64,000 nucleotides of DNA from Arenibacter amylolyticus (GCF_002150785.1 NZ_MTAZ01000018.1:1-64000); one strand, 5' to 3'. Counted from the first letter of the stretch, positions 46,804 through 56,639 are shown. Translations and numbers: made by a program. Notes: a model not told the origin generated them from the letters alone.

Positions 46804-46844
46804 AATCTACTGCCCCTATACCCTCCTAAACAGGGGTGTAGATT
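46804..46844. terminator. Candidate bidirectional terminator between THX and yaaA
   Basis: AATCTAC (46804-46810) pairs with GTAGATT (46838-46844), and CCCCT (46813-46817) with AGGGG (46832-46836). TTTT follows on the plus strand, and AAAAA (minus-strand T residues) flanks the other side. It lies between convergent genes. Confidence 0.5.
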
Positions 46845-46920
46845 GTTTTCTATATCAATCATTATATTATTAGGATAGGAATGCCTTAACTACCGGGAGC
46901 CATTAGCATGTAGGGCACTA

Positions 46921-47682
46921 CTACCTGATAAAGACAGGCTGATCTTCCCTTAAGGTGTGCTCTTTGCTGAACAAATAGCCATCCCTGTCAAAACCTAGGA
47001 CGTCTTCCAGGGATTGGGCGTTAGATTCTAAAAGGTAACGCACCATGGAGCCCCTAGCTTTTTTCGCATAAAAACTGATCACCTTTAAATTGTCATTTTT
47101 CCAATCCTTGAAGATGGGAGTAATCACGGGTACGTTTAAAGCCTTTGGATCTAAAGCGTTAAAATATTCGTTACTGGCCAAATTAATAAACAACTCCCCC
47201 TCCTGTAATTCCGTATTCAGATAATCGGTAAGTTGTTTTTTCCAAAATTCGTACAAGTTTTTCTTTCTTCCCACTTTTAAGGATGTTCCCATTTCCAACC
47301 TGTAGGGTTGCATTAGGTCTAAAGGTTTAAGAATACCATATAATCCAGATAGTATACGCAACTGCTCTTGCAATTTCATCATTTTTTCTGGAGCTATAGA
47401 ATAGGCATCCAGCCCCTGATATACGTCGCCTTTAAAGGCATAGACTGCCGGCCTGGCATTATCCGGACTAAAAGGGATGGAAAAAGCTTGGTTACGCTCC
47501 CAGTTTAGTTGCGCCAAATTATCCGAAATGCCCATAAGTTCCGAAAGGGCTTTTGGCTTTTTCTTCTTTAGCACCGTATTTAACTTTTGGGCTTCCTCCA
47601 AAAATATTGGTTGGGAGAATTCCTTTACTGGTAATTTGGTTTCCAAATCCAGCGTCTTCGCTGGAGATATTACAATCTTCAT
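46921..47682 (-). CDS. yaaA: Peroxide stress protein YaaA (DUF328)
   Basis: A 253-residue member of the YaaA family: MKIVISPAKTLDLE at the start, then SDNLAQLNWERNQAF, AVYAFKGDVYQGLDA, LSGLYGILKPLDLMQPYRLEMGT and FYAKKARGSMVRY. In E. coli it lowers free intracellular iron and limits DNA damage under hydrogen peroxide. Full length and single copy here. It is next to the RluA-type gene, with 86 bp between. Confidence 0.95.
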   Translation of the reverse strand: MKIVISPAKTLDLETKLPVKEFSQPIFLEEAQKLNTVLKKKKPKALSELMGISDNLAQLNWERNQAFSIPFSPDNARPAVYAFKGDVYQGLDAYSIAPEKMMKLQEQLRILSGLYGILKPLDLMQPYRLEMGTSLKVGRKKNLYEFWKKQLTDYLNTELQEGELFINLASNEYFNALDPKALNVPVITPIFKDWKNDNLKVISFYAKKARGSMVRYLLESNAQSLEDVLGFDRDGYLFSKEHTLREDQPVFIR

Positions 47683-47768
47683 TCCTTATTATTTTATAAA
47701 CGTCCTTTAGGTCGCAGCACTTACTGCCTTCCCTAAGTTCTAAAAATATCTAATGTGTCCGTAAAAAG

Positions 47769-48800
47769 CTATTCAGCCTGATTTTGAGGAGCGTAGCGTC
47801 TCCATTTTTCGATACACTGGGCCATATCCTCGGGTAATTCGGAACTAAACCGCATGTATTCCCCCGAAACGGGATGCACAAACCCCAAAGTCTTGGCATG
47901 TAGTGCCTGTCTTGGTAGAATTTTAAAGGCATTTTCTACAAACTGCCTGTACTTGGTAAATGTGGTACCCTTCAATATTTTTTCCCCACCATACCGCTCA
48001 TCATTAAATAATGTATGACCAATATATTTTAAATGTACCCTTATTTGATGGGTTCTGCCCGTTTCCAATTTACATGATATTAAGGTCACATAACCTAGTC
48101 GCTCCAACACCTTAAAGTGGGTCACAGCTTCCTTGCCTTGGTCCCCTTCAGGAAAAACCGACATTTGCAGTCTGTTCTTTGGATTCCTTGCTATATGGCC
48201 TTCTATAGTCCCCTCATCTTCTTCTACATTTCCCCATACCAACGCGATGTATTCGCGTTCGCTGGTTTTTTCGAAAAACTGCTTTGCCAAATGAGTCATG
48301 GCCGCCTCCGTTTTAGCCACCACCAATAACCCAGAGGTATCTTTATCTATCCTATGAACAAGCCCTGGGCGGTCATCACTATTTACAGGCAAATTCTCCT
48401 GATGATGTAAGAGTGCATTGATTAGCGTCCCAGAATAATTACCGTGACCAGGGTGTACTACCATCCCAGCAGGTTTATTCACCACAATTAGCACCTCATC
48501 CTCATAAACAATATCTAAAGGAATATTTTCTGGCGTCAATAAAAACTCGTGTGGTGGATGAGGAAACAATACCCGCACATGATCCCCAGACTTAACCCTA
48601 TAATTTTGCTTTACCGTACTGCCATTTACCCAAATATGTCCATCTTTTGCAGCCTGTTGAATTTTATTTCTAGTAGCTTTCTCAATAAAATTCATTAAAA
48701 ATTTATCTACCCTTAGGGGGTCTTGCCCTTTGGATGCAATAAAACTATGATGCTCAAACAAGTCGTCATCATTCATTTCCAAATCGTCCCTCTCTTCCAT
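47769..48800 (-). CDS. RluA family ribosomal RNA pseudouridine synthase
   Basis: A 343-residue enzyme. An S4 RNA-binding domain (about 29-90; DKFLMNFIEKATRNKIQQA) is followed by the catalytic domain with HRIDKDTSGLLVVAKT (catalytic Asp). The S4-plus-RluA form matches RluD, which modifies helix 69 of 23S rRNA, though RluC is not excluded. The C-terminus is LPEDMAQCIEKWRRYA. It lies 2 bp after the PASTA gene, so the two are coupled. Confidence 0.93.
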   Translation of the reverse strand: MEERDDLEMNDDDLFEHHSFIASKGQDPLRVDKFLMNFIEKATRNKIQQAAKDGHIWVNGSTVKQNYRVKSGDHVRVLFPHPPHEFLLTPENIPLDIVYEDEVLIVVNKPAGMVVHPGHGNYSGTLINALLHHQENLPVNSDDRPGLVHRIDKDTSGLLVVAKTEAAMTHLAKQFFEKTSEREYIALVWGNVEEDEGTIEGHIARNPKNRLQMSVFPEGDQGKEAVTHFKVLERLGYVTLISCKLETGRTHQIRVHLKYIGHTLFNDERYGGEKILKGTTFTKYRQFVENAFKILPRQALHAKTLGFVHPVSGEYMRFSSELPEDMAQCIEKWRRYAPQNQAE

Positions 48801-48802
48801 AA

Positions 48803-49390
48803 TTATTCTGAATCTGACTTAATTTGAGCTCTCTCGGAAATATTACCGTTACCACAAACCAATTCAATCTTGGAGGTTTTTGGCAATTTATCCCCAGGAG
48901 CCACATATTTCCCCTTATGCTTTATATGATACACCATATCCTTTCCAAGTTCGTCCACATAGGTTACCCGCTCTACCTCTAAGCCAACCGCCTTGAGCAT
49001 GGAACTAGCATTTCTTTGGGTAACTTGAATTATATTGGGTATGGTAACTTTTTTATATCCAGACGGATTTACCGTGATATATATTTTTCTCCCCTCCTTA
49101 ACCTCACTACCCGCTGGCGGATTTTGATCTATAATGGAGAACTTGGGATAAGACGGGTTGTAGTTTGCCGAATCCAACACTGAAAAGCGCAGTCCGGATT
49201 TCTCTACCAAGCTCCTGGTTTCCATTACGGAAAGCCCGGACAAATCCGGGACTTCCACAAACTCCCCGTGGTTAGTAGTCAGTTTCAACCAATGCATGGC
49301 ACCAAATACCAGCAATACCAAAGCCACTAATGCCAGTATTAACTGTATTAAGAATGCCCTGCTAATTAGAAATTTGAAAAAGTTCAGCAT
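48803..49390 (-). CDS. PASTA domain membrane protein
   Basis: A 195-residue protein: one N-terminal membrane helix (about 13-32), then two PASTA repeats (about 42-110 and 112-182; VEVPDLSGLSVMETRSLVEK and VTIPNIIQVTQRNASSMLKA) in the periplasm. There is no kinase domain, so it is not a PknB-type kinase. PASTA modules bind peptidoglycan or beta-lactam-like moieties in other proteins, and the ddl gene is divergent next door. A TATCTTTG box (49417-49410) is about 20 nt upstream of the ATG. Confidence 0.9.
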   Translation of the reverse strand: MLNFFKFLISRAFLIQLILALVALVLLVFGAMHWLKLTTNHGEFVEVPDLSGLSVMETRSLVEKSGLRFSVLDSANYNPSYPKFSIIDQNPPAGSEVKEGRKIYITVNPSGYKKVTIPNIIQVTQRNASSMLKAVGLEVERVTYVDELGKDMVYHIKHKGKYVAPGDKLPKTSKIELVCGNGNISERAQIKSDSE

Positions 49391-49576
49391 AATTTATTTT
49401 CTTAAACGACAAAGATAGAAAACCGAATGCTTTTTTCTTTGTTTTGAATGCATGATATTTGCCGAATGATAAGACTGGCCTAAAAACCTAAAAATAACTG
49501 ACCCTTACCGAAATCCAACGGCAATAAGATAATGGAATTGAACCTCTTATAGTTTGGGAACTTTTAATTTTGAAGG

Positions 49577-50560
49577 ATGAAAAAAAACATTGCCATTATT
49601 ATGGGTGGCTATTCTAGCGAGTACGAAATCTCCCTGATGAGCGGGGAAGTGGTTTTTCAAAATTTGAACAAGGAGAAATTTAACGCCTATAAAATTCATA
49701 TTCTTGAGAACAAGTGGGTCTTGGTAGATGATAACCAAGAGGAGCACATGGTAAACAAGCACAATTTTACCGTAAAATTGGATCAGGAGACCCTTAGTTT
49801 TGATTGTGTATTTAATGCCATTCACGGATCTCCGGGCGAAGACGGCATTATGCAAGCCTATTTTCATCTCTTGGGCATCCCACACACTTCCTGTGATTAC
49901 TATCAGGCAGCCCTAACTTTTAACAAGCGGGATCTTCTAAGTGTACTAAAACCCTACGGAATAAAATCGGCCACCTCTTATTACCTCAACCAAGGCGACC
50001 CCATTAAACACGACAAAATAATAGATACGGTGGGACTTCCCTGTTTCGTAAAAGCCAACAAAGCCGGTTCTAGCTTTGGCATTACCAAGGTATACAGCAA
50101 GGAAGAACTGCCAGAAGCCATAGAAAAAGCTTTTATGGAAGACGATGAGATTCTTATAGAATCTTTTTTAGACGGTACCGAAGTCTCGGTAGGGGTTATC
50201 CAATACAAAGGGAAAACCACGGTACTACCCATCACAGAGATTGTATCCGAAAATGATTTCTTTGATTATTCGGCAAAATACAAGGGTGAAGCCCAAGAAA
50301 TTACGCCTGCTAGAATCTCAAAAATACAAGAAGAAAAAGTGGTGCATATTGCCAAACTGGCTTATGACACCCTAAAATTGAAGGGATACTCTAGAAGTGA
50401 GTTTATTTTTGTAGGTGACGAGCCTTATATGTTAGAGATGAACACCACGCCTGGATTGACGAACGAAAGTATCTTACCCCAACAGGCCGCTGCCGCTGGC
50501 ATTTCACTTTCAGAACTCTTTGAAAGTGCCATTTGGCAAGCTTTGAAAGAAATTAAGTAA
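49577..50560 (+). CDS. ddl: D-alanine--D-alanine ligase
   Basis: A 327-residue ATP-grasp enzyme making the D-Ala-D-Ala of peptidoglycan. N-terminal MGGYSSEYEISLMSG, AIHGSPGEDGIMQAYFHLLG, KANKAGSSFGITKV, LIESFLDGTEVSVGV and the C-terminal LEMNTTPGLTNESILPQQA (magnesium ligands) are all intact. A TAATTTTG box (49565-49572) ends 4 nt before the ATG. It is followed by coaD under its own promoter. Confidence 0.97.
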   Translation: MKKNIAIIMGGYSSEYEISLMSGEVVFQNLNKEKFNAYKIHILENKWVLVDDNQEEHMVNKHNFTVKLDQETLSFDCVFNAIHGSPGEDGIMQAYFHLLGIPHTSCDYYQAALTFNKRDLLSVLKPYGIKSATSYYLNQGDPIKHDKIIDTVGLPCFVKANKAGSSFGITKVYSKEELPEAIEKAFMEDDEILIESFLDGTEVSVGVIQYKGKTTVLPITEIVSENDFFDYSAKYKGEAQEITPARISKIQEEKVVHIAKLAYDTLKLKGYSRSEFIFVGDEPYMLEMNTTPGLTNESILPQQAAAAGISLSELFESAIWQALKEIK

Positions 50561-50565
50561 CTTTG
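50532..50565 (+). promoter_or_regulatory. coaD promoter
   Basis: TTTG (50532-50535), a 22-nt spacer, and TAACTTTG (50558-50565). The -7 box overlaps the ddl TAA stop codon, and the leader to the coaD ATG is about 85 nt. Confidence 0.6.
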
Positions 50566-50654
50566 CGGCATAAAACCAATATAAAGAGTTTGCCCTACAG
50601 GATGATTCAACCTAATTTCCCAACCTATTATAGAGGCATTACTAATCCATAAAA

Positions 50655-51113
50655 ATGAAAAAACGCGCTATTTTTCCAGGATCCTTTGACCCTGTTACCT
50701 TGGGACATTATGATATTATTAAACGGGGTATTACCCTTTTTGATGAGCTGATCATTGCCATTGGGGTAAATACAGATAAAAATTATATGTTTTCCCTGGA
50801 AGAACGCAAACGATTTATTTCCGAAGCATTTAAGGACGAACCTAAAATTAGCGTCCAAACCTACCAAGGACTTACTGTTGATTTCTGCAAAAAAGTGGAT
50901 GCAGAATTTATTTTAAGAGGACTTAGAAACCCCGGGGACTTCGAATTTGAAAAGGCCATAGCCCATACCAATCGTAAGCTCTCTGAAATTGAGACTGTTT
51001 TCTTACTTACATCATCAGGAAAATCGTATATTAGTTCTTCTATTGTAAGGGATGTAATTCGTAATGGCGGGGATTATACCGGCTTGGTGCCCAGTTCCGT
51101 ACGCGTGCAATAA
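50655..51113 (+). CDS. coaD: Phosphopantetheine adenylyltransferase
   Basis: A 152-residue nucleotidyltransferase catalysing the penultimate step of coenzyme A synthesis. FPGSFDPVTLGHYDIIKRG carries the TxxH-type active site (TLGH), and FLLTSSGKSYISSSIVRDV is the ISSS motif. Usual length. It lies 94 bp after ddl. Confidence 0.97.
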   Translation: MKKRAIFPGSFDPVTLGHYDIIKRGITLFDELIIAIGVNTDKNYMFSLEERKRFISEAFKDEPKISVQTYQGLTVDFCKKVDAEFILRGLRNPGDFEFEKAIAHTNRKLSEIETVFLLTSSGKSYISSSIVRDVIRNGGDYTGLVPSSVRVQ

Positions 51114-51283
51114 AATTTAAGAATTTTGACCACTCGGAAATATGGCAATAAGCATCCTAATGAGCAACATTCAGGGATCATCTTCCTCCCATTCAAAGTC
51201 TTACACCACCATAATAGGGGCATTCACAACAAATACTACCATTATTAGAAGAAAAAAAATAATATTGCAATAAATTAGATTTA

Positions 51284-53134
51284 ATGCTTAAGAACAATCC
51301 AGTCATCTCTAATCAATTTCTGATAAAACAGCTACCCCAAGCCACTGCGTTTATAGATAGGGAATGTAAGGTTGTTTTTGCCTCGGACAAATGGGTAGAA
51401 GAGTTTAATTTCCCACCCTGTAATTATAAGCATAAAAAAATTCAGGATCTCTTAGGCTGGGAAAGCACGCAATGGACCAATAGTGTTCTAGGATGCATCA
51501 AAGGAAAGAGAGCTGAAAGTTTTAAGGAGCGCTATACCGATAAGAACGCAGGAACAAAGTGGTACCAATGGGAGATCTTCCCCTGGTATGATGAAGCCGA
51601 AAACGTGATTGGCGCTATTGTCCAAGCAGAGGACATTACCCAAACGGAACAAAAGGAGCAACAGTTAAACCGACTCCAATTTATCCTAAAAGAGACCGAG
51701 GAAAAAGGAAAAATAGGAAACTGGGAATACCACCAGGAACAAGATATTTTCACCTCCTGCCCTATGATTCTAACTTTGCTGGAGATAGAAGACAACACTG
51801 GCCTCACCCTAGACAACTATATAGATTTTCATAAAATAGGATACGATCGCAACACCATTTCCATGGCCATTTACTCCGCCATGGAAAAGAAAACCTCCTG
51901 GAACGAAAAATTACAGATCACAACCGCCAAAGGAAATCAGAAATGGGTAAATGTTTCAGGGAAACCCCTGTACCAAAATGGTGTTTATATAGGATTGATA
52001 GGTATTGTACAGGACATTACAGATTATGTCCTAAAGGAACATCAAACTAAAAACAACGAACACCTCCTAAAAACCCTTATCAACAATTTACCGATACGCA
52101 TTTACATAAAGGATACCGAATCCAAAAAAATATTAGCCAACCGATCAGAATTGGATCATTGCGGAATAGCCCACGAAGCGGATATTATTGGCAAGGACGA
52201 TTTTGATATTTACGACAAAGAAACAGCAGAACAAAGCAGGGAAGAGGATTTAGAGGTCATGATTTCACAAATTCCCATGATCCACAAGGAATTTAGCCAA
52301 CAAAATCCGGATGGGACCAGTAATTACTACCTCAGTTCCAAAATCCCATTAAAAGGCACAAACGGGGAGACTACCGGATTGGTAGGTATTACCATGGATA
52401 TTTCCCATATAAAGCAAAAGGAAAAGGAATTAAAAAGACTTATACACGTTACCTCCCAACAAAACAAAAAGCTGGTCAATTTTGCATATATCGTTTCCCA
52501 TAACCTACGATCGCACTCGGCCAATTTCTCTATGTTACTAGATTTTCTTACAGAGGAAGAAGATCAGGAAGAGCGCGAAAACATTATCCGTATGTTAACG
52601 GATGCCTCTAACAACCTAATGGAAACTCTCCACAATTTAAATGACATAGTGGCCATTAACACAGAGGCTAATAACAGTAAAAAAGAGGTAGTACTACACA
52701 AAACACTTAACAGCGTTCTAGAAAAACTAAACCCTAGCTTAGACGAACACAAGGCTACCGTTGTTACTGAGATTCCGATGGAGACGCGTATTAACGTTAT
52801 CCCATCCTATCTGGAAAGTATAATAACCGAACTAATTACCAACGCCATTAAATACCGGAAGCCCGATGTGCCTCCCATTATAAACATCAGCTTACACCAC
52901 GTTCCAAATTATACGGTTCTGCGGATAGAGGATAATGGTTTAGGGATAGACATGAAGAAGCACAGCAAAAAATTGTTTGGGATGTACAAAACCTTCCATA
53001 GCAATACAGAGGCCAAAGGAATGGGGTTATACATCGTAAAAAATCAGATCGAGACCATGGAAGGAAAAGTAAATGCCCAAAGCGAGGTTGGGGTTGGTAC
53101 CACTATAAATTTATATTTCAATGAGGAAAATTAA
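51284..53134 (+). CDS. Multi-PAS sensor histidine kinase, no membrane helix
   Basis: A 616-residue kinase with no signal or membrane segment. Three PAS-like domains fill about 10-130, 131-255 and 258-382 (for example VIGAIVQAEDITQTEQ, YIGLIGIVQDITDY, TGLVGITMDISHIK). A dimerisation/phosphoacceptor domain has His406 in IVSHNLRSHSANFS. The HATPase domain has ELITNAIKYR (N box), EDNGLGIDM (G1) and GMGLYIVKNQI (G2). It overlaps the next response-regulator gene by 14 bp. It is a cytoplasmic sensor; the signal is unknown, but PAS often binds haem, flavin or small ligands. Confidence 0.93.
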   Translation: MLKNNPVISNQFLIKQLPQATAFIDRECKVVFASDKWVEEFNFPPCNYKHKKIQDLLGWESTQWTNSVLGCIKGKRAESFKERYTDKNAGTKWYQWEIFPWYDEAENVIGAIVQAEDITQTEQKEQQLNRLQFILKETEEKGKIGNWEYHQEQDIFTSCPMILTLLEIEDNTGLTLDNYIDFHKIGYDRNTISMAIYSAMEKKTSWNEKLQITTAKGNQKWVNVSGKPLYQNGVYIGLIGIVQDITDYVLKEHQTKNNEHLLKTLINNLPIRIYIKDTESKKILANRSELDHCGIAHEADIIGKDDFDIYDKETAEQSREEDLEVMISQIPMIHKEFSQQNPDGTSNYYLSSKIPLKGTNGETTGLVGITMDISHIKQKEKELKRLIHVTSQQNKKLVNFAYIVSHNLRSHSANFSMLLDFLTEEEDQEERENIIRMLTDASNNLMETLHNLNDIVAINTEANNSKKEVVLHKTLNSVLEKLNPSLDEHKATVVTEIPMETRINVIPSYLESIITELITNAIKYRKPDVPPIINISLHHVPNYTVLRIEDNGLGIDMKKHSKKLFGMYKTFHSNTEAKGMGLYIVKNQIETMEGKVNAQSEVGVGTTINLYFNEEN

Positions 53135-53531
53135 TTCGATATTCATTGTAGACGATGATCCTATCACCGTATACGGAATTAAAAAATTACTGAATGCAGT
53201 GGTAGATTGCGATCAAATTTTGGAATTCCCAAATGGTCAACTGGCCATAAACCACGTACAGAAACTATTGCTGGAGAACAAGGAGCTTCCAGATATTATA
53301 TTTTTGGATATTAACATGCCAGTAATGGACGGATGGGAGTTTTTGGAAGAATTTATTAAACTACCGGCAAGCAAATCGGTAAACATCAATATTGTTAGTT
53401 CTTCCATTGATCAGAACGACAAGGATAAATCCGAAGAATTTAAAACAACCACCCATCACCCAATTGCTTTTAAAAGCAAACCCATACGCAAGGAAGACAT
53501 TGTGGAAATCACCAATGTGATAACCACTTAA
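53121..53531 (+). CDS. Single-domain response regulator
   Basis: A 136-residue CheY-like receiver without an output domain. Acidic pocket Asp11-Asp13 (IVDDDP), phospho-acceptor Asp63 (FLDINMP), the Ser pocket SSS (93-95) and Lys120 (SKP) are complete. It starts inside the end of the kinase gene, so translation is coupled. As in Rcp1-type receivers it must signal through protein contact or another phosphotransfer partner. Confidence 0.93.
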   Translation: MRKINSIFIVDDDPITVYGIKKLLNAVVDCDQILEFPNGQLAINHVQKLLLENKELPDIIFLDINMPVMDGWEFLEEFIKLPASKSVNINIVSSSIDQNDKDKSEEFKTTTHHPIAFKSKPIRKEDIVEITNVITT

Positions 53532-53656
53532 CCTTGCCCCAAACTTTGATCGATTGAAATTATAGGATACCCCCGTGCATTGGAGCTAAGCACAAACCTG
53601 TTATCAAGCATGGGGACACCTCTTAGACCACCCACTAGAAAAATCAAAGTCATATC

Positions 53657-55402
53657 ATGAAGCCTCTATTAGCGCTTACGGCAATACTCTGCCTCCTATC
53701 TTGCAAACCCAAAGAAGAAAGCGAGCCTAAGGAGTTCACCACCGTTTTTGAAAGCAGCAAGGGCGAAGCGACGGCAACCTACCAACAGACCATTGATTTT
53801 TACACTACACTAGCCAGGGAATTTCCTGAAATAAACATACGAACCCTAGGCACAACGGACAGTGGCCACCCCCTTCATATAGTGACGTATAACGCCGATG
53901 CCCAATTTAATTTTCATAAGATTGGCCAGGAAAAAAGCGTACTTCTCATCAACAATGGCATTCATCCAGGGGAAAGCGATGGTATCGATGCTAGCATGCT
54001 ATTGTACCGCGACCTGGCACTTAAAAAGATTACCCCTCCAAAACACACGGTTTTAGTCACCATCCCCGTTTACAATATTGGTGGTGCGCTAGCCAGAAAC
54101 TCCACCTCCAGAGCCAACCAGAACGGCCCAATTTCCTACGGTTTTAGAGGGAATGCAAAAAACTATGACCTTAATCGCGATTTTATTAAGGGCGACACAA
54201 AAAACGCCCATACTTTCTTCAATATATTCCACCTGGTAAAACCAGACATATTTATAGACACCCACGTAAGCAATGGGGCCGATTACCAATATACCATCAC
54301 ACATTTATTCACCCAACACAACAAGCTAGATGGTGAATTGGGTAAGTACCTACACCAGGAAATGATGCCCACCTTAGAAGCTTCCTTGAAAAATAACGGC
54401 TGGGATATTACCCCTTATGTAAATATATTTAATACCGTGCCCGAAAAGGGTTTTCCCCAATTTATGGACTATCCCCGTTATTCCACCGGGTATACCGCCC
54501 TTTGGAATACGCTAGGCCTAATGGTAGAAACCCATATGCTTAAACCTTACAAACAAAGGGTAAAAGGCACCTATGAGTTAATGAAACAGCTATTAGACCT
54601 AGCAGAGCGGGATCATCAAAAAATAAAACAATTACGAGAATCCAGCTTTCAGTGGTACCTAGAAAAAACAACCTACCCCCTACAATGGGCAATAGACACC
54701 ACCCAAAGCAGCGTTTTAAAATTTAAGGGATATGCCGCAGACACTCTTACCAGTGAAGTAACAGGCTTCCCTAGATTAAAATACGACCGGAATAGACCAT
54801 TCACCAAGGAAGTTCCCTATCACAATTATTATGTCCCCACTAAGGAGGTAGAGATCCCAAAGGCCTATCTAATCAAAAAAGGCTGGGACAACGTAATCAA
54901 ACTACTAGAAAGCAATCAGATTAATTTTGAAATATTAAAAGAGTCGCGTACGTACCAAGTAGAAAAATACACCATAGAAAGCTACGAGACCTACCAGAGT
55001 TCCTATGAGGGCCATTTCCCTCACTACAACACCAAGGCAATAGCCAGTACGGAAAAAATTGAATTCACCCCAGGGGATATTCTAGTTCCTACCAATCAGA
55101 AAGGGTTGCGGTATTTACTGGAAACCTTGGAACCGGAGGCCACCGATTCATTTTTTAACTGGAATTTTTTTGATGCCATTCTTCAGCGAAAAGAAGGTTT
55201 TTCGCCCTATGTTTTTGAGGACATTGCCCTGCAACTCTTAAAGGAGAACCCAGAATTGAAGGCAGGGTTTTTGTTGAAAAAAGAGCAGGATCCCCAGTTT
55301 TCTAGTAATTGGTATGCACAATTAGACTGGATTTACCAACAATCCAAACCATATGACCCCTACCATATGCAATACCCCGTATACCGACTTTTAAAGGATT
55401 AA
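53657..55402 (+). CDS. M14 family zinc metallopeptidase lipoprotein
   Basis: A 581-residue protein with a lipobox (LLSC, Cys16), so it is probably outer-membrane anchored. In the M14 carboxypeptidase domain zinc ligands are His103 and Glu106 (GIHPGES) and His203 (DTHVSN); the catalytic Glu is Glu291 (MVETHM). A substrate-like Arg/Asn region RNSTSRANQNGP lies between. The C-terminal 250 residues are unassigned. It may trim peptides at the cell surface. Confidence 0.9.
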   Translation: MKPLLALTAILCLLSCKPKEESEPKEFTTVFESSKGEATATYQQTIDFYTTLAREFPEINIRTLGTTDSGHPLHIVTYNADAQFNFHKIGQEKSVLLINNGIHPGESDGIDASMLLYRDLALKKITPPKHTVLVTIPVYNIGGALARNSTSRANQNGPISYGFRGNAKNYDLNRDFIKGDTKNAHTFFNIFHLVKPDIFIDTHVSNGADYQYTITHLFTQHNKLDGELGKYLHQEMMPTLEASLKNNGWDITPYVNIFNTVPEKGFPQFMDYPRYSTGYTALWNTLGLMVETHMLKPYKQRVKGTYELMKQLLDLAERDHQKIKQLRESSFQWYLEKTTYPLQWAIDTTQSSVLKFKGYAADTLTSEVTGFPRLKYDRNRPFTKEVPYHNYYVPTKEVEIPKAYLIKKGWDNVIKLLESNQINFEILKESRTYQVEKYTIESYETYQSSYEGHFPHYNTKAIASTEKIEFTPGDILVPTNQKGLRYLLETLEPEATDSFFNWNFFDAILQRKEGFSPYVFEDIALQLLKENPELKAGFLLKKEQDPQFSSNWYAQLDWIYQQSKPYDPYHMQYPVYRLLKD

Positions 55403-55990
55403 CTACTCCTTAAATAAGATCCTAATATTAGCGTAGGAGTTCTCCAATGCCTTTTTAATTTTCTTAGGCCCTTTCCATTTTACTTTTTTTATTCCCTCGC
55501 TAGCTTCCCCTACCAATTCGCCCTTGTAATTGGTTCGCATCGCAAACCAGTGAACCTCTTTTAATTTATAGCCGCCATTCCGCTTAAAAATATGGTAGGT
55601 AGTCTTTAGAAAATTTTCAATCTTCAGGCCTTTCACTCCAGTCTCCTCCTCAACTTCCCGCAATGCACATTCCTCTATAGTCTCTCCCTTATCCAATTTT
55701 CCTTTTGGAAGATCCCATTTACCTTCGCGGTAAATAAATAGGACTTTCCCCTCTTTATTGGTTACTACTCCCCCTGCAGCTACAACAAGTGGTATTTTCT
55801 TGGAAAACTTCTTAAGGATTTCTTCTTTATTGGGATGATAAATAAAAGCTTCTTTGAGCTTTTTACTGGACAACGCGCTGATTGCCTCATTAATAGAGGA
55901 GGCATTTAACATAAAATACTTGCCGTTAGTATTGTCTGACAATTTATTTGTTAAAATCAACGGTGACTCATTAACAAAAACTTTATACAT
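55403..55990 (-). CDS. NUDIX hydrolase
   Basis: A 195-residue protein. The frame is open to 56017, but I choose the ATG at 55990 (MYKVFVNESPLILTN), because the longer form would cross the pyrE start and adds nothing conserved. The Nudix box is at about 97-119: GKLDKGETIEECALREVEEE, then TGV. The N-terminal 60 residues form a small separate domain. The substrate is not readable. It is divergent from pyrE with only 7 bp between the two ATG codons. Confidence 0.9.
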   Translation of the reverse strand: MYKVFVNESPLILTNKLSDNTNGKYFMLNASSINEAISALSSKKLKEAFIYHPNKEEILKKFSKKIPLVVAAGGVVTNKEGKVLFIYREGKWDLPKGKLDKGETIEECALREVEEETGVKGLKIENFLKTTYHIFKRNGGYKLKEVHWFAMRTNYKGELVGEASEGIKKVKWKGPKKIKKALENSYANIRILFKE

Positions 55991-55997
55991 TTGCGTT

Positions 55998-56639
55998 ATG
56001 GTTTTAGACAAAGACACAGCAAAAAAAACGGCCGAACTTCTGTTGCAAATTAATGCAATTAAGTTGAAACCTGAAAATCCTTTTACGTGGGCTTCGGGTT
56101 GGAAGTCTCCTATTTATTGTGATAACCGTATCGTACTTTCCTATCCGGTTATTAGAAATTATATGAGGGAGCAAATGGGCAAACAATTAGAAACCCTATA
56201 TGGTAAACCAGATGTAATTGCCGGGGTAGCCACCGGTGCCATAGGAATTGGAATGTTGGTAGCAGAATACTTAGGACTCCCATTTATCTATGTAAGACCA
56301 GAGCCAAAATCCCATGGACGTCAAAATCAAATTGAGGGACATTTGGAACCCAACCAGAATGTGGTTGTCATAGAAGATTTAATAAGCACAGGGAAAAGCA
56401 GCCTAAACGCTGTGAAAGCACTGGAGAGCAGTGGCGCCAATGTTAAAGGCATGTTGGCACTATTTACCTACGGGTTCCCAATTGCTACAGAAAATTTTGC
56501 GAAAAGCGATGTGGAACTGCACACCTTAAGCGATTACGACCACCTCCTACAGCAGGCCACTGAAACAAATTATATAAAGGAGGAACAATATAAAACACTA
56601 ATGGAGTGGCGATCTAATCCCGCTACCTGGCAATTATAA
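55998..56639 (+). CDS. pyrE: Orotate phosphoribosyltransferase
   Basis: A 213-residue enzyme of pyrimidine synthesis (orotate plus PRPP to OMP). The open frame begins at 55854, but the start is placed at 55998 (MVLDKDTAKKTAELLLQINA), the usual N-terminus; the upstream frame lies within the Nudix gene. FTWASGWKSPIYCDNR and the PRPP motif VVVIEDLISTGKSS are intact. A TACATTTG box (55986-55993) ends 4 nt before the ATG. Confidence 0.96.
   Translation: MVLDKDTAKKTAELLLQINAIKLKPENPFTWASGWKSPIYCDNRIVLSYPVIRNYMREQMGKQLETLYGKPDVIAGVATGAIGIGMLVAEYLGLPFIYVRPEPKSHGRQNQIEGHLEPNQNVVVIEDLISTGKSSLNAVKALESSGANVKGMLALFTYGFPIATENFAKSDVELHTLSDYDHLLQQATETNYIKEEQYKTLMEWRSNPATWQL

Noticed and set aside
55854-55997. 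Upstream extension of the pyrE frame by 48 codons
   Set aside because: It lies inside the Nudix gene on the other strand and precedes the conserved start MVLDKDTAKK.
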